From NCBI GenBank assembly GCA_039654915.1, contig CM077597.1, positions 93,374,001-93,438,000 of the forward strand: DNA of 64,000 bases, written 5' to 3'. Both the position numbers and the translations under genes were made by a program. Below the pieces are notes generated by a model. The model saw only the letters and a program-made list of their open reading frames with translations. It was not told the DNA's origin and did no database searches. Source of the stretch: Aquilaria yunnanensis. Its lineage: Eukaryota; Streptophyta; Magnoliopsida; Malvales; Thymelaeaceae. Shown here piece by piece: positions 33,172 through 45,531 of this stretch; position 1 is the first letter of the stretch, and every line of letters starts with the position of its first letter.

Positions 33172-34666
33172 CAATGCATGTGGATGAGCTCTTTGGAAAA
33201 TTGTTGACCTATGAGATGAAGGAACAAGTTGAGGAAAGATACATCAAGAAAAACAAATCAATGACTTTTAAGACTCAAGAGGACCACACATCATCAAGTG
33301 AAGATTGAGAAATTGATGCGGCCCTCTTGGCAAGAAAATTTAGTAAGATGTTCAAGAAGTCAAGAAGCAAAAATTTCAAAAAGGAGAAGCATGAAAAGAG
33401 TAAAGGAGAGCATTTTAAAAAGAGGGATGAAGTTATTTGCTACAATTGCAAAGAGCCTGGACATCTTCAATTCGATTGTTTATTAAAGAAGAAGAAGAAA
33501 CCAAACAAGTACAAGAAATTCTCCAAGAAAAAAAATGGAAAAGCTATGGCGGCTTGGAGTGCAAGTGACTCATCTTCAAGTGAAGGTTTATTTTCATCCA
33601 ATAGCTCAAGTGATCAAGCAAATCTTTGCTTATTGATAGATGATGGTGTAGTCTCCTCATTAAGCCAAAGTCACTCCAACCTATGTCTCATGGCAAAGGA
33701 GGAAGATAAGGTAAACAACTACTCAAGTGATTCATCTAGCTCATACATATCTATAGGTAGTGAGTATTTAGAGTTGCAAAATGCTTTTAATGCTCTTTAC
33801 AAGGACTCTCAAAGGCTTGCTAGACATGTAGGTGAATTAAAAGCTTTGAATGCATCCTTGACCAGAGAAAAAAATGAGCTAAAAAAGGAGAACTTTGATC
33901 TCACACAATCTTTATCTAGATTTGTCAAGGGAAAAGAAAAATTAGACTTGTTACTTGGAGCACAAAAAGGTGTTTGTGATAGGGTCGGAATAGACTATAA
34001 TCCTTTAGTTAAAGAAAAGAAATTTGGGAATAGATTTATTGGTGCACCATCTACTATGTATAGCCCATTCACAACTTGTCATACTTGTAGTAGAAAGGGT
34101 CATTATGCATATGATTGCATAACTAAGAAACCAAATGCACAAATTGGCTATAAGATGATTTGGGTTCCTAAGGGAACCAAGGTTATGGTTAACATTGAAG
34201 GACCCAAGAAAATTTGGGTACCAAAATCCAATAAGTAATTGTTTATTTGTAGGGGCCAAGAAAAGAGACTTGGTATTTGGATAGTGGATGCTCAAGACAT
34301 ATAACCAGTGAAAAGTCTCATTTGGAGATAATAGCAAAGGTACCATCATTGGTATGGGTAGAATTGGTAGGGAAAATTCCTCCTCAATTGACAATGTATT
34401 TCTTGTTGATGGATTAAAGCATAACTTGCTTAGTATTAGTCAATTGTGCGATAAAGGTTATAGAGTTATATTTGAAGCTCTTGTATGTCAAGTGATTGAC
34501 ATTGTTTTCAATCAAACTAAGCTCATTGGTAGAAGACAAGGAAATGTTTATGTGATTGATTTGAATGACTTGTCCTTTTTTAATGTGAAATGTCTAAGGG
34601 CCACAAACAAAGATGATAGTTGGTTATGGCATAGAAGACTTGGTCATGCTTGTATGCACTTAATTT
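33172..34666 (+). repeat. Array copy 2 of the 1,495-bp unit
   Basis: Head-to-tail with copy 1, same length. Private changes are GIDYNPL, GRENSSS and NVFLVDG. It shares GYKMIW with copy 1 only. Open stretches are 33327-34238 and 34354-34803. The protease DSG is restored relative to copy 1, but the protease is still frame-broken. Confidence 0.95.
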
Positions 34667-36161
34667 CAATGCATGTGGATGAGCTCTTTGGAAAATTGTT
34701 GACCTATGAGATGAAGGAACAAGTTGAGGAAAGATACATCAAGAAAAACAAATCAATGACTTTTAAGACTCAAGAGGACCACACATCATCAAGTGAAGAT
34801 TGAGAAATTGATGCGGCCCTCTTGGCAAGAAAATTTAGTAAGATGTTCAAGAAGTCAAGAAGCAAAAATTTCAAAAAGGAGAAGCATGAAAAGAGTAAAG
34901 GAGAGCATTTTAAAAAGAGGGATGAAGTTATTTGGTACAATTGCAAAGAGCCTGGACATCTTCAATTCGATTGTTTATTAAAGAAGAAGAAGAAACCAAA
35001 CAAGTACAAGAAATTCTCCAAGAAAAAAAATGGAAAAGCTATGATGGCTTGGAGTGCAAGTGACTCATCTTCAATTGAAGGTTTATTTTCATCCAATAGC
35101 TCAAGTGATCAAGCAAATCTTTGCTTATTGATTGATGATGGTGTAGTCTCCTCATTAAGCCAAAGTCACTCCAACCTATGTCTCATGGCAAAGGAGGAAG
35201 ATAAGGTAAACAACTACTCAAGTGATTCATCTAGCTCATACATATCTATAGGTAGTGAGTATTTAGAGTTGCAAAATGCTTTTAATGCTCTTTACAAGGA
35301 CTCTCAAAGGCTTGCTAGACATGTAGGTGAATTAAAAGCTTTGAATGCATCCTTGACCAGAGAAAAAAATGAGCTAAAAAAGGAGAACTTTGATCTCACA
35401 CAATCTTTATCTAGATTTGTCAAGGGAAAAGAAAAATTAGACTTGTTACTTGGAGCACAAAAAGGTGTTTGTGATAGGGTCGGAATAAGCTATAATCCTT
35501 TAGTTAAAGAAAAGAAATTTGGGAATAGATTTATTGGTGCACCATCTACTATGTATAGCCCATTCACAACTTGTCATACTTGTAGTAGAAAGGGTCATTA
35601 TGCATATGATTGCATAACTAAGAAACCAAATGCACAAATTGGCTATAACATGATTTGGGTTCCTAAGGGAACCAAGGTTATGGTTAACATTGAAGGACCC
35701 AAGAAAATTTGGGTACCAAAATCCAATAAGTAATTGTTTATTTGTAGGGGCCAAGAAAAGAGACTTGGTATTTGGATAGTGGATGCTCAAGACATATAAC
35801 CAGTGAAAAGTCTCATTTGGAGATAATAGCAAAGGTACCATCATTGGTATGGGTAGAATTGGTAAGGAAAATTCCTCCTCAATTGACAATGTATTGCTTG
35901 TTGATGGATTAAAGCATAACTTGCTTAGTATTAGTCAATTGTGCGATAAAGGTTATAGAGTTATATTTGAAGCTCTTGTATGTCAAGTGATTGATATTGT
36001 TTTCAATCAAACTAAGCTCATTGGTAGAAGACAAGGAAATGTTTATGTGATTGATTTGAATGACTTGTCCTTTTTTAATGTGAAATGTCTAAGGGCCACA
36101 AACAAAGATGATAGTTGGTTATGGCATAGAAGACTTGGTCATGCTTGTATGCACTTAATTT
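34667..36161 (+). repeat. Array copy 3 of the 1,495-bp unit
   Basis: Private changes: the first zinc-knuckle cysteine becomes tryptophan (IWYNCK, about 34934-34936), AMMAW, and GISYNPL. It shares SIEGLF with copy 7 only. From here on copies read GYNMIW. Open stretches are 34822-35733 and 35849-36298. Confidence 0.95.
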
Positions 36162-37656
36162 CAATGCATGTGGATGAGCTCTTTGGAAAATTGTTGACCT
36201 ATGAGATGAAGGAACAAGTTGAGGAAAGATACATCAAGAAAAACAAATCAATGACTTTTAAGACTCAAGAGGACCACACATCATCAAGTGAAGATTGAGA
36301 AATTGATGCGGCCCTCTTGGCAAGAAAATTTAGTAAGATGTTCAAGAAGTCAAGAAGCAAAAATTTCAAAAAGGAGAAGCATGAAAAGAGTAAAGGAGAG
36401 CATTTTAAAAAGAGGGATGAAGTTATTTGCTACAATTGCAAAGAGCCTGGACATCTTCAATTCGATTGTTTATTAAAGAAGAAGAAGAAACCAAACAAGT
36501 ACAAGAAATTCTCCAAGAAAAAAAATGGAAAAGCTATGGCGGCTTGGAGTGCAAGTGACTCATCTTCAAGTGAAGGTTTATTTTCATCCAATAGCTCAAG
36601 TGATCAAGCAAATCTTTGCTTATTGATAGATGATGGTGTAGTCTCCTCATTAAGCCAAAGTCACTCCAACCTATGTCTCATGGCAAAGGAGGAAGATAAG
36701 GTAAACAACTACTCAAGTGATTCATCTAGCTCATACATATCTATAGGTAGTGAGTATTTAGAGTTGCAAAATGCTTTTAATGCTCTTTACAAGGACTCTC
36801 AAAGGCTTGCTAGACATGTAGGTGAATTAAAAGCTTTGAATGCATCCTTGACCAGAGAAAAAAATGAGCTAAAAAAGGAGAACTTTGATCTCACACAATC
36901 TTTATCTAGATTTGTCAAGGGAAAAGAAAAATTAGACTTGTTACTTGGAGCACAAAAAGGTGTTTGTGATAGGGTCGGAATAGGCTATAATCCTTTAGTT
37001 AAAGAAAAGAAATTTGGGAATAGATTTATTGGTGCACCATCTACTATGTATAGCCCATTCACAACTTGTCATACTTGTAGTAGAAAGGGTCATTATGCAT
37101 ATGATTGCATAACTAAGAAACCAAATGCACAAATTGGCTATAACATGATTTGGGTTCCTAAGGGAACCAAGGTTATGGTTAACATTGAAGGACCCAAGAA
37201 AATTTGGGTACCAAAATCCAATAAGTAATTGTTTATTTGTAGGGGCCAAGAAAAGAGACTTGGTATTTGGATAGTGGATGCTCAAGACATATAACCAGTG
37301 AAAAGTCTCATTTGGAGATAATAGCAAAGGTACCATCATTGGTATGGGTAGAATTGGTAAGGAAAATTCCTCCTCAATTGACAATGTATTGCTTGTTGAT
37401 GGATTAAAGCATAACTTGCTTAGTATTAGTCAATTGTGCGATAAAGGTTATAGAGTTATATTTGAAGCTCTTGTATGTCAAGTGATTGATATTGTTTTCA
37501 ATCAAACTAAGCTCATTGGTAGAAGACAAGGAAATGTTTATGTGATTGATTTGAATGACTTGTCCTTTTTTAATGTGAAATGTCTAAGGGCCACAAACAA
37601 AGATGATAGTTGGTTATGGCATAGAAGACTTGGTCATGCTTGTATGCACCTAATTT
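36162..37656 (+). repeat. Array copy 4 of the 1,495-bp unit
   Basis: Carries the consensus sequence. Its translated products are identical to those of copy 5. A single base difference near its right end (GCACCTAATTT, about 37650) is silent or in the junction. Open stretches are 36317-37228 and 37344-37793. Confidence 0.95.
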
Positions 37657-39151
37657 CAATGCATGTGGATGAGCTCTTTGGAAAATTGTTGACCTATGAG
37701 ATGAAGGAACAAGTTGAGGAAAGATACATCAAGAAAAACAAATCAATGACTTTTAAGACTCAAGAGGACCACACATCATCAAGTGAAGATTGAGAAATTG
37801 ATGCGGCCCTCTTGGCAAGAAAATTTAGTAAGATGTTCAAGAAGTCAAGAAGCAAAAATTTCAAAAAGGAGAAGCATGAAAAGAGTAAAGGAGAGCATTT
37901 TAAAAAGAGGGATGAAGTTATTTGCTACAATTGCAAAGAGCCTGGACATCTTCAATTCGATTGTTTATTAAAGAAGAAGAAGAAACCAAACAAGTACAAG
38001 AAATTCTCCAAGAAAAAAAATGGAAAAGCTATGGCGGCTTGGAGTGCAAGTGACTCATCTTCAAGTGAAGGTTTATTTTCATCCAATAGCTCAAGTGATC
38101 AAGCAAATCTTTGCTTATTGATAGATGATGGTGTAGTCTCCTCATTAAGCCAAAGTCACTCCAACCTATGTCTCATGGCAAAGGAGGAAGATAAGGTAAA
38201 CAACTACTCAAGTGATTCATCTAGCTCATACATATCTATAGGTAGTGAGTATTTAGAGTTGCAAAATGCTTTTAATGCTCTTTACAAGGACTCTCAAAGG
38301 CTTGCTAGACATGTAGGTGAATTAAAAGCTTTGAATGCATCCTTGACCAGAGAAAAAAATGAGCTAAAAAAGGAGAACTTTGATCTCACACAATCTTTAT
38401 CTAGATTTGTCAAGGGAAAAGAAAAATTAGACTTGTTACTTGGAGCACAAAAAGGTGTTTGTGATAGGGTCGGAATAGGCTATAATCCTTTAGTTAAAGA
38501 AAAGAAATTTGGGAATAGATTTATTGGTGCACCATCTACTATGTATAGCCCATTCACAACTTGTCATACTTGTAGTAGAAAGGGTCATTATGCATATGAT
38601 TGCATAACTAAGAAACCAAATGCACAAATTGGCTATAACATGATTTGGGTTCCTAAGGGAACCAAGGTTATGGTTAACATTGAAGGACCCAAGAAAATTT
38701 GGGTACCAAAATCCAATAAGTAATTGTTTATTTGTAGGGGCCAAGAAAAGAGACTTGGTATTTGGATAGTGGATGCTCAAGACATATAACCAGTGAAAAG
38801 TCTCATTTGGAGATAATAGCAAAGGTACCATCATTGGTATGGGTAGAATTGGTAAGGAAAATTCCTCCTCAATTGACAATGTATTGCTTGTTGATGGATT
38901 AAAGCATAACTTGCTTAGTATTAGTCAATTGTGCGATAAAGGTTATAGAGTTATATTTGAAGCTCTTGTATGTCAAGTGATTGATATTGTTTTCAATCAA
39001 ACTAAGCTCATTGGTAGAAGACAAGGAAATGTTTATGTGATTGATTTGAATGACTTGTCCTTTTTTAATGTGAAATGTCTAAGGGCCACAAACAAAGATG
39101 ATAGTTGGTTATGGCATAGAAGACTTGGTCATGCTTGTATGCACTTAATTT
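37657..39151 (+). repeat. Array copy 5 of the 1,495-bp unit
   Basis: Its translated products are identical to those of copy 4 over both open stretches (37812-38723 and 38839-39288), suggesting these two are the most recent duplication products or were homogenised. Confidence 0.95.
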
Positions 39152-40646
39152 CAATGCATGTGGATGAGCTCTTTGGAAAATTGTTGACCTATGAGATGAA
39201 GGAACAAGTTGAGGAAAGATACATCAAGAAAAACAAATCAATGACTTTTAAGACTCAAGAGGACCACACATCATCAAGTGAAGATTGAGAAATTGATGCG
39301 GCCCTCTTGGCAAGAAAATTTAGTAAGATGTTCAAGAAGTCAAGAAGCAAAAATTTCAAAAAGGAGAAGCATGAAAAGAGTAAAGGAGAGCATTTTAAAA
39401 AGAGGGATGAAGTTATTTGCTACAATTGCAAAGAGCCTGGACATCTTCAATTCGATTGTTTATTAAAGAAGAAGAAGAAACCAAACAAGTACAAGAAATT
39501 CTCCAAGAAAAAAAATGGAAAAGCTATGGCGGCTTGGAGTGCAAGTGACTCATCTTCAAGTGAAGGTTTATTTTCATCCAATAGCTCAAGTGATCAAGCA
39601 AATCTTTGCTTATTGATAGATGATGGTGTAGTCTCCTCATTAAGCCAAAGTCACTCCAACCTATGTCTCATGGCAAAGGAGGAAGATAAGGTAAACAACT
39701 ACTCAAGTGATTCATCTAGCTCATACATATCTATAGGTAGTGAGTATTTAGAGTTGCAAAATGCTTTTAATGCTCTTTACAAGGACTCTCAAAGGCTTGC
39801 TAGACATGTAGGTGAATTAAAAGCTTTGAATGCATCCTTGACCAGAGAAAAAAATGAGCTAAAAAAGGAGAACTTTGATCTCACACAATCTTTATCTAGA
39901 TTTGTCAAGGGAAAAGAAAAATTAGACTTGTTACTTGGAGCACAAAAAGGTGTTTGTGATAGGGTCGGAATAGGCTATAATCCTTTAGTTAAAGAAAAGA
40001 AATTTGGGAATAGATTTATTGGTGCACCATCTACTATGTATAGCCCATTCACAACTTGTCATACTTGTAGTAGAAAGGGTCATTATGCATATGATTGCAT
40101 AACTAAGAAACCAAATGCACAAATTGGCTATAACATGATTTGGGTTCCTAAGGGAACCAAGGTTATGGCTAACATTGAAGGACCCAAGAAAATTTGGGTA
40201 CCAAAATCCAATAAGTAATTGTTTATTTGTAGGGGCCAAGAAAAGAGACTTGGTATTTGGATAGTGGATGCTCAAGACATATAACCAGTGAAAAGTCTCA
40301 TTTGGAGATAATAGCAAAGGTACCATCATTGGTATGGGTAGAATTGGTAAGGAAAATTCCTCCTCAATTGACAATGTATTGCTTGTTGATGGATTAAAGC
40401 ATAACTTGCTTAGTATTATTCAATTGTGCGATAAAGGTTATAGAGTTATATTTGAAGCTCTTGTATGTCAAGTGATTGATATTGTTTTCAATCAAACTAA
40501 GCTCATTGGTAGAAGACAAGGAAATGTTTATGTGACTGATTTGAATGACTTGTCCTTTCTTAATGTGAAATGTCTAAGGGCCACAAACAAAGATGATAGT
40601 TGGTTATGGCATAGAAGACTTGGTCATGCTTGTATGCACTTAATTT
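39152..40646 (+). repeat. Array copy 6 of the 1,495-bp unit
   Basis: Private changes are LSIIQLCD and YVTDLND in the pre-integrase part. It shares MANIEGP with copies 1 and 7, and LSFLNVK with copy 1. Open stretches are 39307-40218 and 40334-40783. Confidence 0.95.
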
Positions 40647-42140
40647 CAATGCATGTGGATGAGCTCTTTGGAAAATTGTTGACCTATGAGATGAAGGAAC
40701 AAGTTGAGGAAAGATACATCAAGAAAAACAAATCAATGACTTTTAAGACTCAAGAGGACCACACATCATCAAGTGAAGATTGAGAAATTGATGCGGCCCT
40801 CTTGGCAAGAAAATTTAGTAAGATGTTCAAGAAGTCAAGAAGCAAAAATTTCAAAAAGGAGAAGCATGAAAAGAGTAAAGGAGAGCATTTTAAAAAGAGG
40901 GATGAAGTTATTTGCTACAATTGCAAAGAGCCTGGACATCTTCAATTCGATTGTTTATTAAAGAAGAAGAAGAAACCTAACAAGTACAAGAAATTCTCCA
41001 AGAAAAAAAATGGAAAAGCTATGGCGGCTTGGAGTGCAAGTGACTCATCTTCAATTGAAGGTTTATTTTCATCCAATAGCTCAAGTGATCAAGCAAATCT
41101 TTGCTTATTGATAGATGATGGTGTAGTCTCCTCATTAAGCCAAAGTCACTCCAACCTATGTCTCATGGCAAAGGAGGAAGATAAGGTAAACAACTACTCA
41201 AGTGATTCATCTAGCTCTTACATATCTATAGGTAGTGAGTATTTAGAGTTGCAAAATGCTTTTAATGCTCTTTACAAGGACTCTCAAAGGCTTGCTAGAC
41301 ATGTAGGTGAATTAAAAGCTTTGAATGCATCCTTGACCAGAGAAAAAAATGAGCTAAAAAAGGAGAACTTTGATCTCACACAATCTTTATCTAGATTTGT
41401 CAAGGGAAAAGAAAATTAGACTTGTTACTTGGAGCACAAAAAGGTGTTTGTGATAGGGTCGGAATAGGCTATAATCCTTTAGTTAAAGAAAAGAAATTTG
41501 GGAATAGATTTATTGGTGCACCATCTACTATGTATAGCCCATTCACAACTTGTCATACTTGTAGTAGAAAGGGTCATTATGCATATGATTGCATAACTAA
41601 GAAACCAAATGCACAAATTGGCTATAACATGATTTGGGTTCCTAAGGGAACCAAGGTTATGGCTAACATTGAAGGACCCAAGAAAATTTGGGTACCAAAA
41701 TCCAATAAGTAATTGTTTATTTGTAGGGGCCAAGAAAAGAGACTTGGTATTTGGATAGTGGATGCTCAAGACATATAACCAGTGAAAAGTCTCATTTGGA
41801 GATAATAGCAAAGGTACCATCATTGGTATGGGTAGAATTGGTAAGGAAAATTCCTCCTCAATTGACAATGTATTGCTTGTTGATGGATTAAAGCATAACT
41901 TACTTAGTATTAGTCAATTGTGCGATAAAGGTTATAGAGTTATATTTGAAGCTCTTGTATGTCAAGTGATTGATATTGTTTTCAATCAAACTAAGCTCAT
42001 TGGTAGAAGACAAGGAAATGTTTATGTGATTGATTTGAATGACTTGTCCTTTTTTAATGTGAAATGTCTAAGGGCCACAAACAAATATGATAGTTGGTTA
42101 TGGCATAGAAGACTTGGTCATGCTTGTATGCACTTAATTT
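40647..42140 (+). repeat. Array copy 7, one base shorter (1,494 bp)
   Basis: The last copy. A one-base deletion in the A run after KGKE (about 41412-41416) frameshifts its gag (40802-41419, then 41422-41712). It shares SIEGLF with copy 3 and MANIEGP with copies 1 and 6. A private change is NKYDSW. At its right edge the sequence runs from CACTTAATTTCA into AAGCTAATAAAATG, the ancestral continuation toward integrase, instead of the array junction. Confidence 0.95.
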
Positions 42141-43188
42141 CAAAGCTAATAAAATGAAGTTTGAAAAGGACAAAGTGTGTGATGCTTGCATGAAAGGAAA
42201 GCAAACTAAGGTTTCCTTTAAGTCAAAAAATTGTATTTCAATTTCTAGGCCTCTTCAACTTCTTTATATGGACTTGTTTAGACCCATCAGCACTAGGAGT
42301 TTGGGTGAAAAGCAATATTGTTTTGTAATTGTTGATGATTATTCTAGATTCACTTGGGTATTTTTTCTTGCTCATAAAAGTGACACTTGTAATGTATTCA
42401 TTCCATTTGCTTATAGGGTTCAAAAAGAAAAAGGTTCATACATTAGCTCAATTCGTACTGATTATGGTAAAAAGTTCATTAATCATGACATGATTTCATT
42501 TTATGAATCTAGTGGCATTTCTCATAACGTTTCGACCCTTAGAACTCCTCAACAAAATGTTGTTGTGGAAAGAAAAAATAGAACTCTTGAGGAGATGGCT
42601 AGAACTATGTTATGTGAAAGTAGTCTACCAAGGTATTTTTGGGCCGAAGCAACAAATACCACATGTTACATTCTTAATAGAGCATTGATTAGACCCATTC
42701 TCAATAAAACTCTATATGAGCTTTGGAAAAGTAAGAAGCCAAACATTTCAAATTTTCATGCATTTAGATACAAGTGTTTTGTCTTGAACAATGGAAAAGA
42801 TAATCTTGGAAAGTTTGATGCAAAAAGTGATGAAGCTATATTTGTTGGGTACTCTAGTAAAAACAAAGCATTTAGAGTCTTTAATAAAAGAACTTTTGTA
42901 ATTGAAGAATCCATTCATGTTGTATTTGATGAGACTAACAATGCTACTAGAAAAAAGTGTTGTAGTGGTGATGATATTGTAGATGATGATCATGAAAAGG
43001 AAATCAATCACAATGAGAATGGGGTCTCTCATACTCCACCAAAAGATGACTCCTTTGAAAGAGATGAGCTTAATGATGCACTAAAGCATATACAAAGTCA
43101 AGAGCTTTTACATGACAATCTAGATCAATCTAAGGAACAACACCTACAACAAGAAGAGCATTCTCATCAAGGATTGCCTAGTGAATAG
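42124..43188 (+). pseudogene. SIRE-type integrase
   Basis: Reads VCDACMKGKQTK (second half of the HHCC zinc region), then the core with D in LYMDLFRPIS, D in SSIRTDYGKKF and E in VVVERKNRTLEEMAR, followed by the FVGYSSKNKAFRVFN C-terminal part and an acidic, histidine-rich linker. It is out of frame with the pre-integrase stretch before it (41828-42157), and a short deletion removed sequence between them, so it has no own start. The usual NGVVER is NVVVER here. It ends at TAG 43186-43188, though the frame continues into RT. Confidence 0.9.
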
Positions 43189-43251
43189 AAGTTCAAGCAT
43201 AAATCTAGTTATCCAAAAGACCTCTTAATCGGTGATGCCTCAAGAGGTATT

Positions 43252-44358
43252 GTGACTAAATCCTCCTTGAAAAACTTGTGTAGTTACTATGCCTTCTTGT
43301 CTCAAATAAAGCCTAAAACCATTGATGAAGCCCTTGGAGATGAAAATTGGATTTTGGCTATGCAAGAGGAACGAAACCAATTTCATAGGAATGAGGTTTG
43401 GGAACTAGTGCTTAAGCCAAAAGATCACTCCATTATAAGGACGAAATAGGTTTTTAGAAACAAGCTTGATGAAAATGGTATTGTCACTAGAAATAAGGCA
43501 ATGTTAGTTATAAAGGGTTATAGTCAAGAAGAGGGTATTGACTTTGAAGAGACCTTTGCACCCGTTGCAAGGCTAGAAGTTATTAGATTGCTTTGTGCCT
43601 TTGCTTTTTATATGGAGATTAAGCTCTTTCAAATGGATGTGAAAAGTGCTTTTCCAAGTAGTTTTATCAAAGAAGAAGTTTATGTTTCACAACCCCCCAG
43701 TTTTGAAGATCCAAATTTTCCAAACCATATTTTTAAATTAAAGAAGGCCTTGTGTGGCTTAAAGCAAGCTCCTAGAGCTTGGTATGGTAGGTTGTGTAAA
43801 TTTTTTATTGATCAAGGGTTTGCTAGAGGTACAGTTGATACTACTTCCTTTATTAAGCATTCTAAGGATAATATGTTAATTGTGCAAATTTATGTGGATG
43901 ATATCATATTTGGTGCTACTAATGAGTCTTTATGTGAAAAGTTTTCTAAGTTAATGAAAGGTGAATTTGAGATGAGCATAATGGGTGAGCTTACCTTCTT
44001 CCTTGGACTTCAAATCAAACAATCAAATAAAGGTATTTTCATCAACCAAGCTAAGTACACAAGAGAGCTACTCAAAAGGTTTGGCTACTCAAATGCAAAG
44101 CCTAGTGTCATTCCAATGAGTGCCACAACTAAGCTTAATGAGGATAAAGATGGTAAGCCTATTGACCAAAAACTCTATAGAAACATGATAGGTTCTTTGC
44201 TTTATTTGACCGTTAGTAGACCGGATATATTGTTTAATGTTTGCTTTTGTGCTCGTTTTCAATCATGTCCTAAAGAATCACATTTGAAAGTGGTAAAAAT
44301 GATTTTTAGATATTTGGTTGATACACCCAACCTAGGATTATGGTACTCTAAAGTCTAG
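43252..44358 (+). pseudogene. SIRE-type reverse transcriptase
   Basis: In frame with integrase. It is interrupted by a TAG at 43447-43449, where the family has the tryptophan of TKWVFRNK. Visible motifs: EGIDFEETFAPVARLE, QMDVKSAF, LKKALCGLKQAPRAWY, the catalytic YVDD in QIYVDDIIFGATNES, and MGELTFFLGLQIKQ. It ends at 44358 just after LGLWYSK, where a frameshift separates it from RNase H. The catalytic aspartates are present, so the lesions are stops and frameshifts, not loss of the active site. Confidence 0.92.
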
Positions 44359-44826
44359 AGACACTAGTTTTAATCTTTTGGGATATTCCGATACCGATTA
44401 TGTCAGAAATAAAGTGGATAGAAAATCAACTAGTGGCTCTTGTCAATTTATTGGGTGTTGCCTTATATCATGGTTTTCAAGGAAACGAACTTCGGTTGCT
44501 TTATCCACCGCGGAGGCCGAATATATCGCAGCCGGGAGTTGTGTAGCTCAAATATTGTGGATGAACCAACAATTGAAAGATTACCAGTTTAGCTTCAAAA
44601 AAACACTCATTAAATGTGACAATACAAGTGCTATAAGTCTAGCTACTCTAGAGCAAAGCATATAGAAGTTAGGCATCATTTTATTAGAGATCATGTGCAT
44701 GATGGTGATATTGTTCTTGAATTTGTTGATACTCAACATCAATTGGCTGACATATTTACCAAACCATTGTGTAAAGAAAGGTTTACATTTATTAGAAGGG
44801 AATTAGGAATGAGCAACCTAAGGTAA
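44359..44826 (+). pseudogene. SIRE-type RNase H
   Basis: The main frame 44378-44665 carries GYSDTDYVRNKVDRKSTSGS, VALSTAEAEYIAA and KCDNTSAISLA. A frameshift near 44645 moves the end into another frame (RAKHIEVRHHFIRDHV, QLADIFTKPL, SNLR, stop 44824-44826). The usual YSDADYAG is YSDTDYVR. Confidence 0.9.
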
Positions 44827-45531
44827 CCTATTTTCTTCCAAAAGGAATGAAATTATATTATCATGAAAAGTTTAATTTCATGCTTTTATAAATTCAAATA
44901 TTCACATGTTGAAGTGTGTCATTCGTTGTTTCATGCCCTGCTGTTCCTTGTTTTGGATTTAATAGTGTTTTTCACACGTTTTCTTAATGCTCGAATCTGT
45001 CTTTTAAATTCACTCGGGTTAAAATTTTTCAATCGGGAGTTTTCACCATTAAGCCTCCGGGATTTTGCTCCCAGGATTTCTGTATGGTAATTTCACTCGG
45101 GCTAAAATTTTTCACTCGGGTGATGTCAAAGTTTTGCTTCCAGGATTTTGCTCACAGGTTTTCTGTCTATTAGTTTCACCTGGGTGTTTATTTTTCAATC
45201 AAGTGATTTTTTTTTTAAAAAAAATGCTGTCACTTGACGGACACTTTTTGTTTCTTTTTTGTTGACTAGTCCAACTTTGCTCAGCCGAGCGTTTCGTTTC
45301 TTCTCCTCTGTTCCTCCCACCTAGTTTCGCTCCCTCCCTCGCCTTCGTAAGTCTTCGTTCTCTGCCTACCCAGCCCTCCTCTCTCTCGTCGCCGGCACCA
45401 TCCTTCTTTGTTCGACCCGTGCTTCGTCTCCAGCGCCCCTCTGGCACACCAAAACCCTGGCCTCTATATTCCCAGTCGTCCACCGCCATTAAATCTGGGC
45501 TCGTCCTCTATGATTCTCTGTCCTATCTCCC
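44827..45531 (+). other. Spacer between RNase H and the third ORF
   Basis: About 700 bp without a gene. 44990-45215 contains repeated TTTCACTCGGG...AAAATTTTTCA words that resemble the minisatellite of the LTRs. 45280-45530 is C/T-rich and 5'UTR-like. Confidence 0.6.

Noticed and set aside
32510..41868. Seven near-identical 129-aa minus-strand ORFs, one per array copy
   Set aside because: They are antisense to the gag C-terminus/protease segment, start and end with the repeat unit and have no domain. Their conservation only reflects copy identity.
31677..42140. Regularly spaced repeats as a CRISPR-like array or a modular host gene
   Set aside because: The unit is 1.5 kb of retrotransposon sequence with no spacers, every copy has stops, and there are no cas genes. 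The context is a plant LTR element.
45199..45489. 96-codon charged minus-strand ORF
   Set aside because: Antisense to the C/T-rich spacer of the SIRE element. Charged composition follows from the GA-rich strand.
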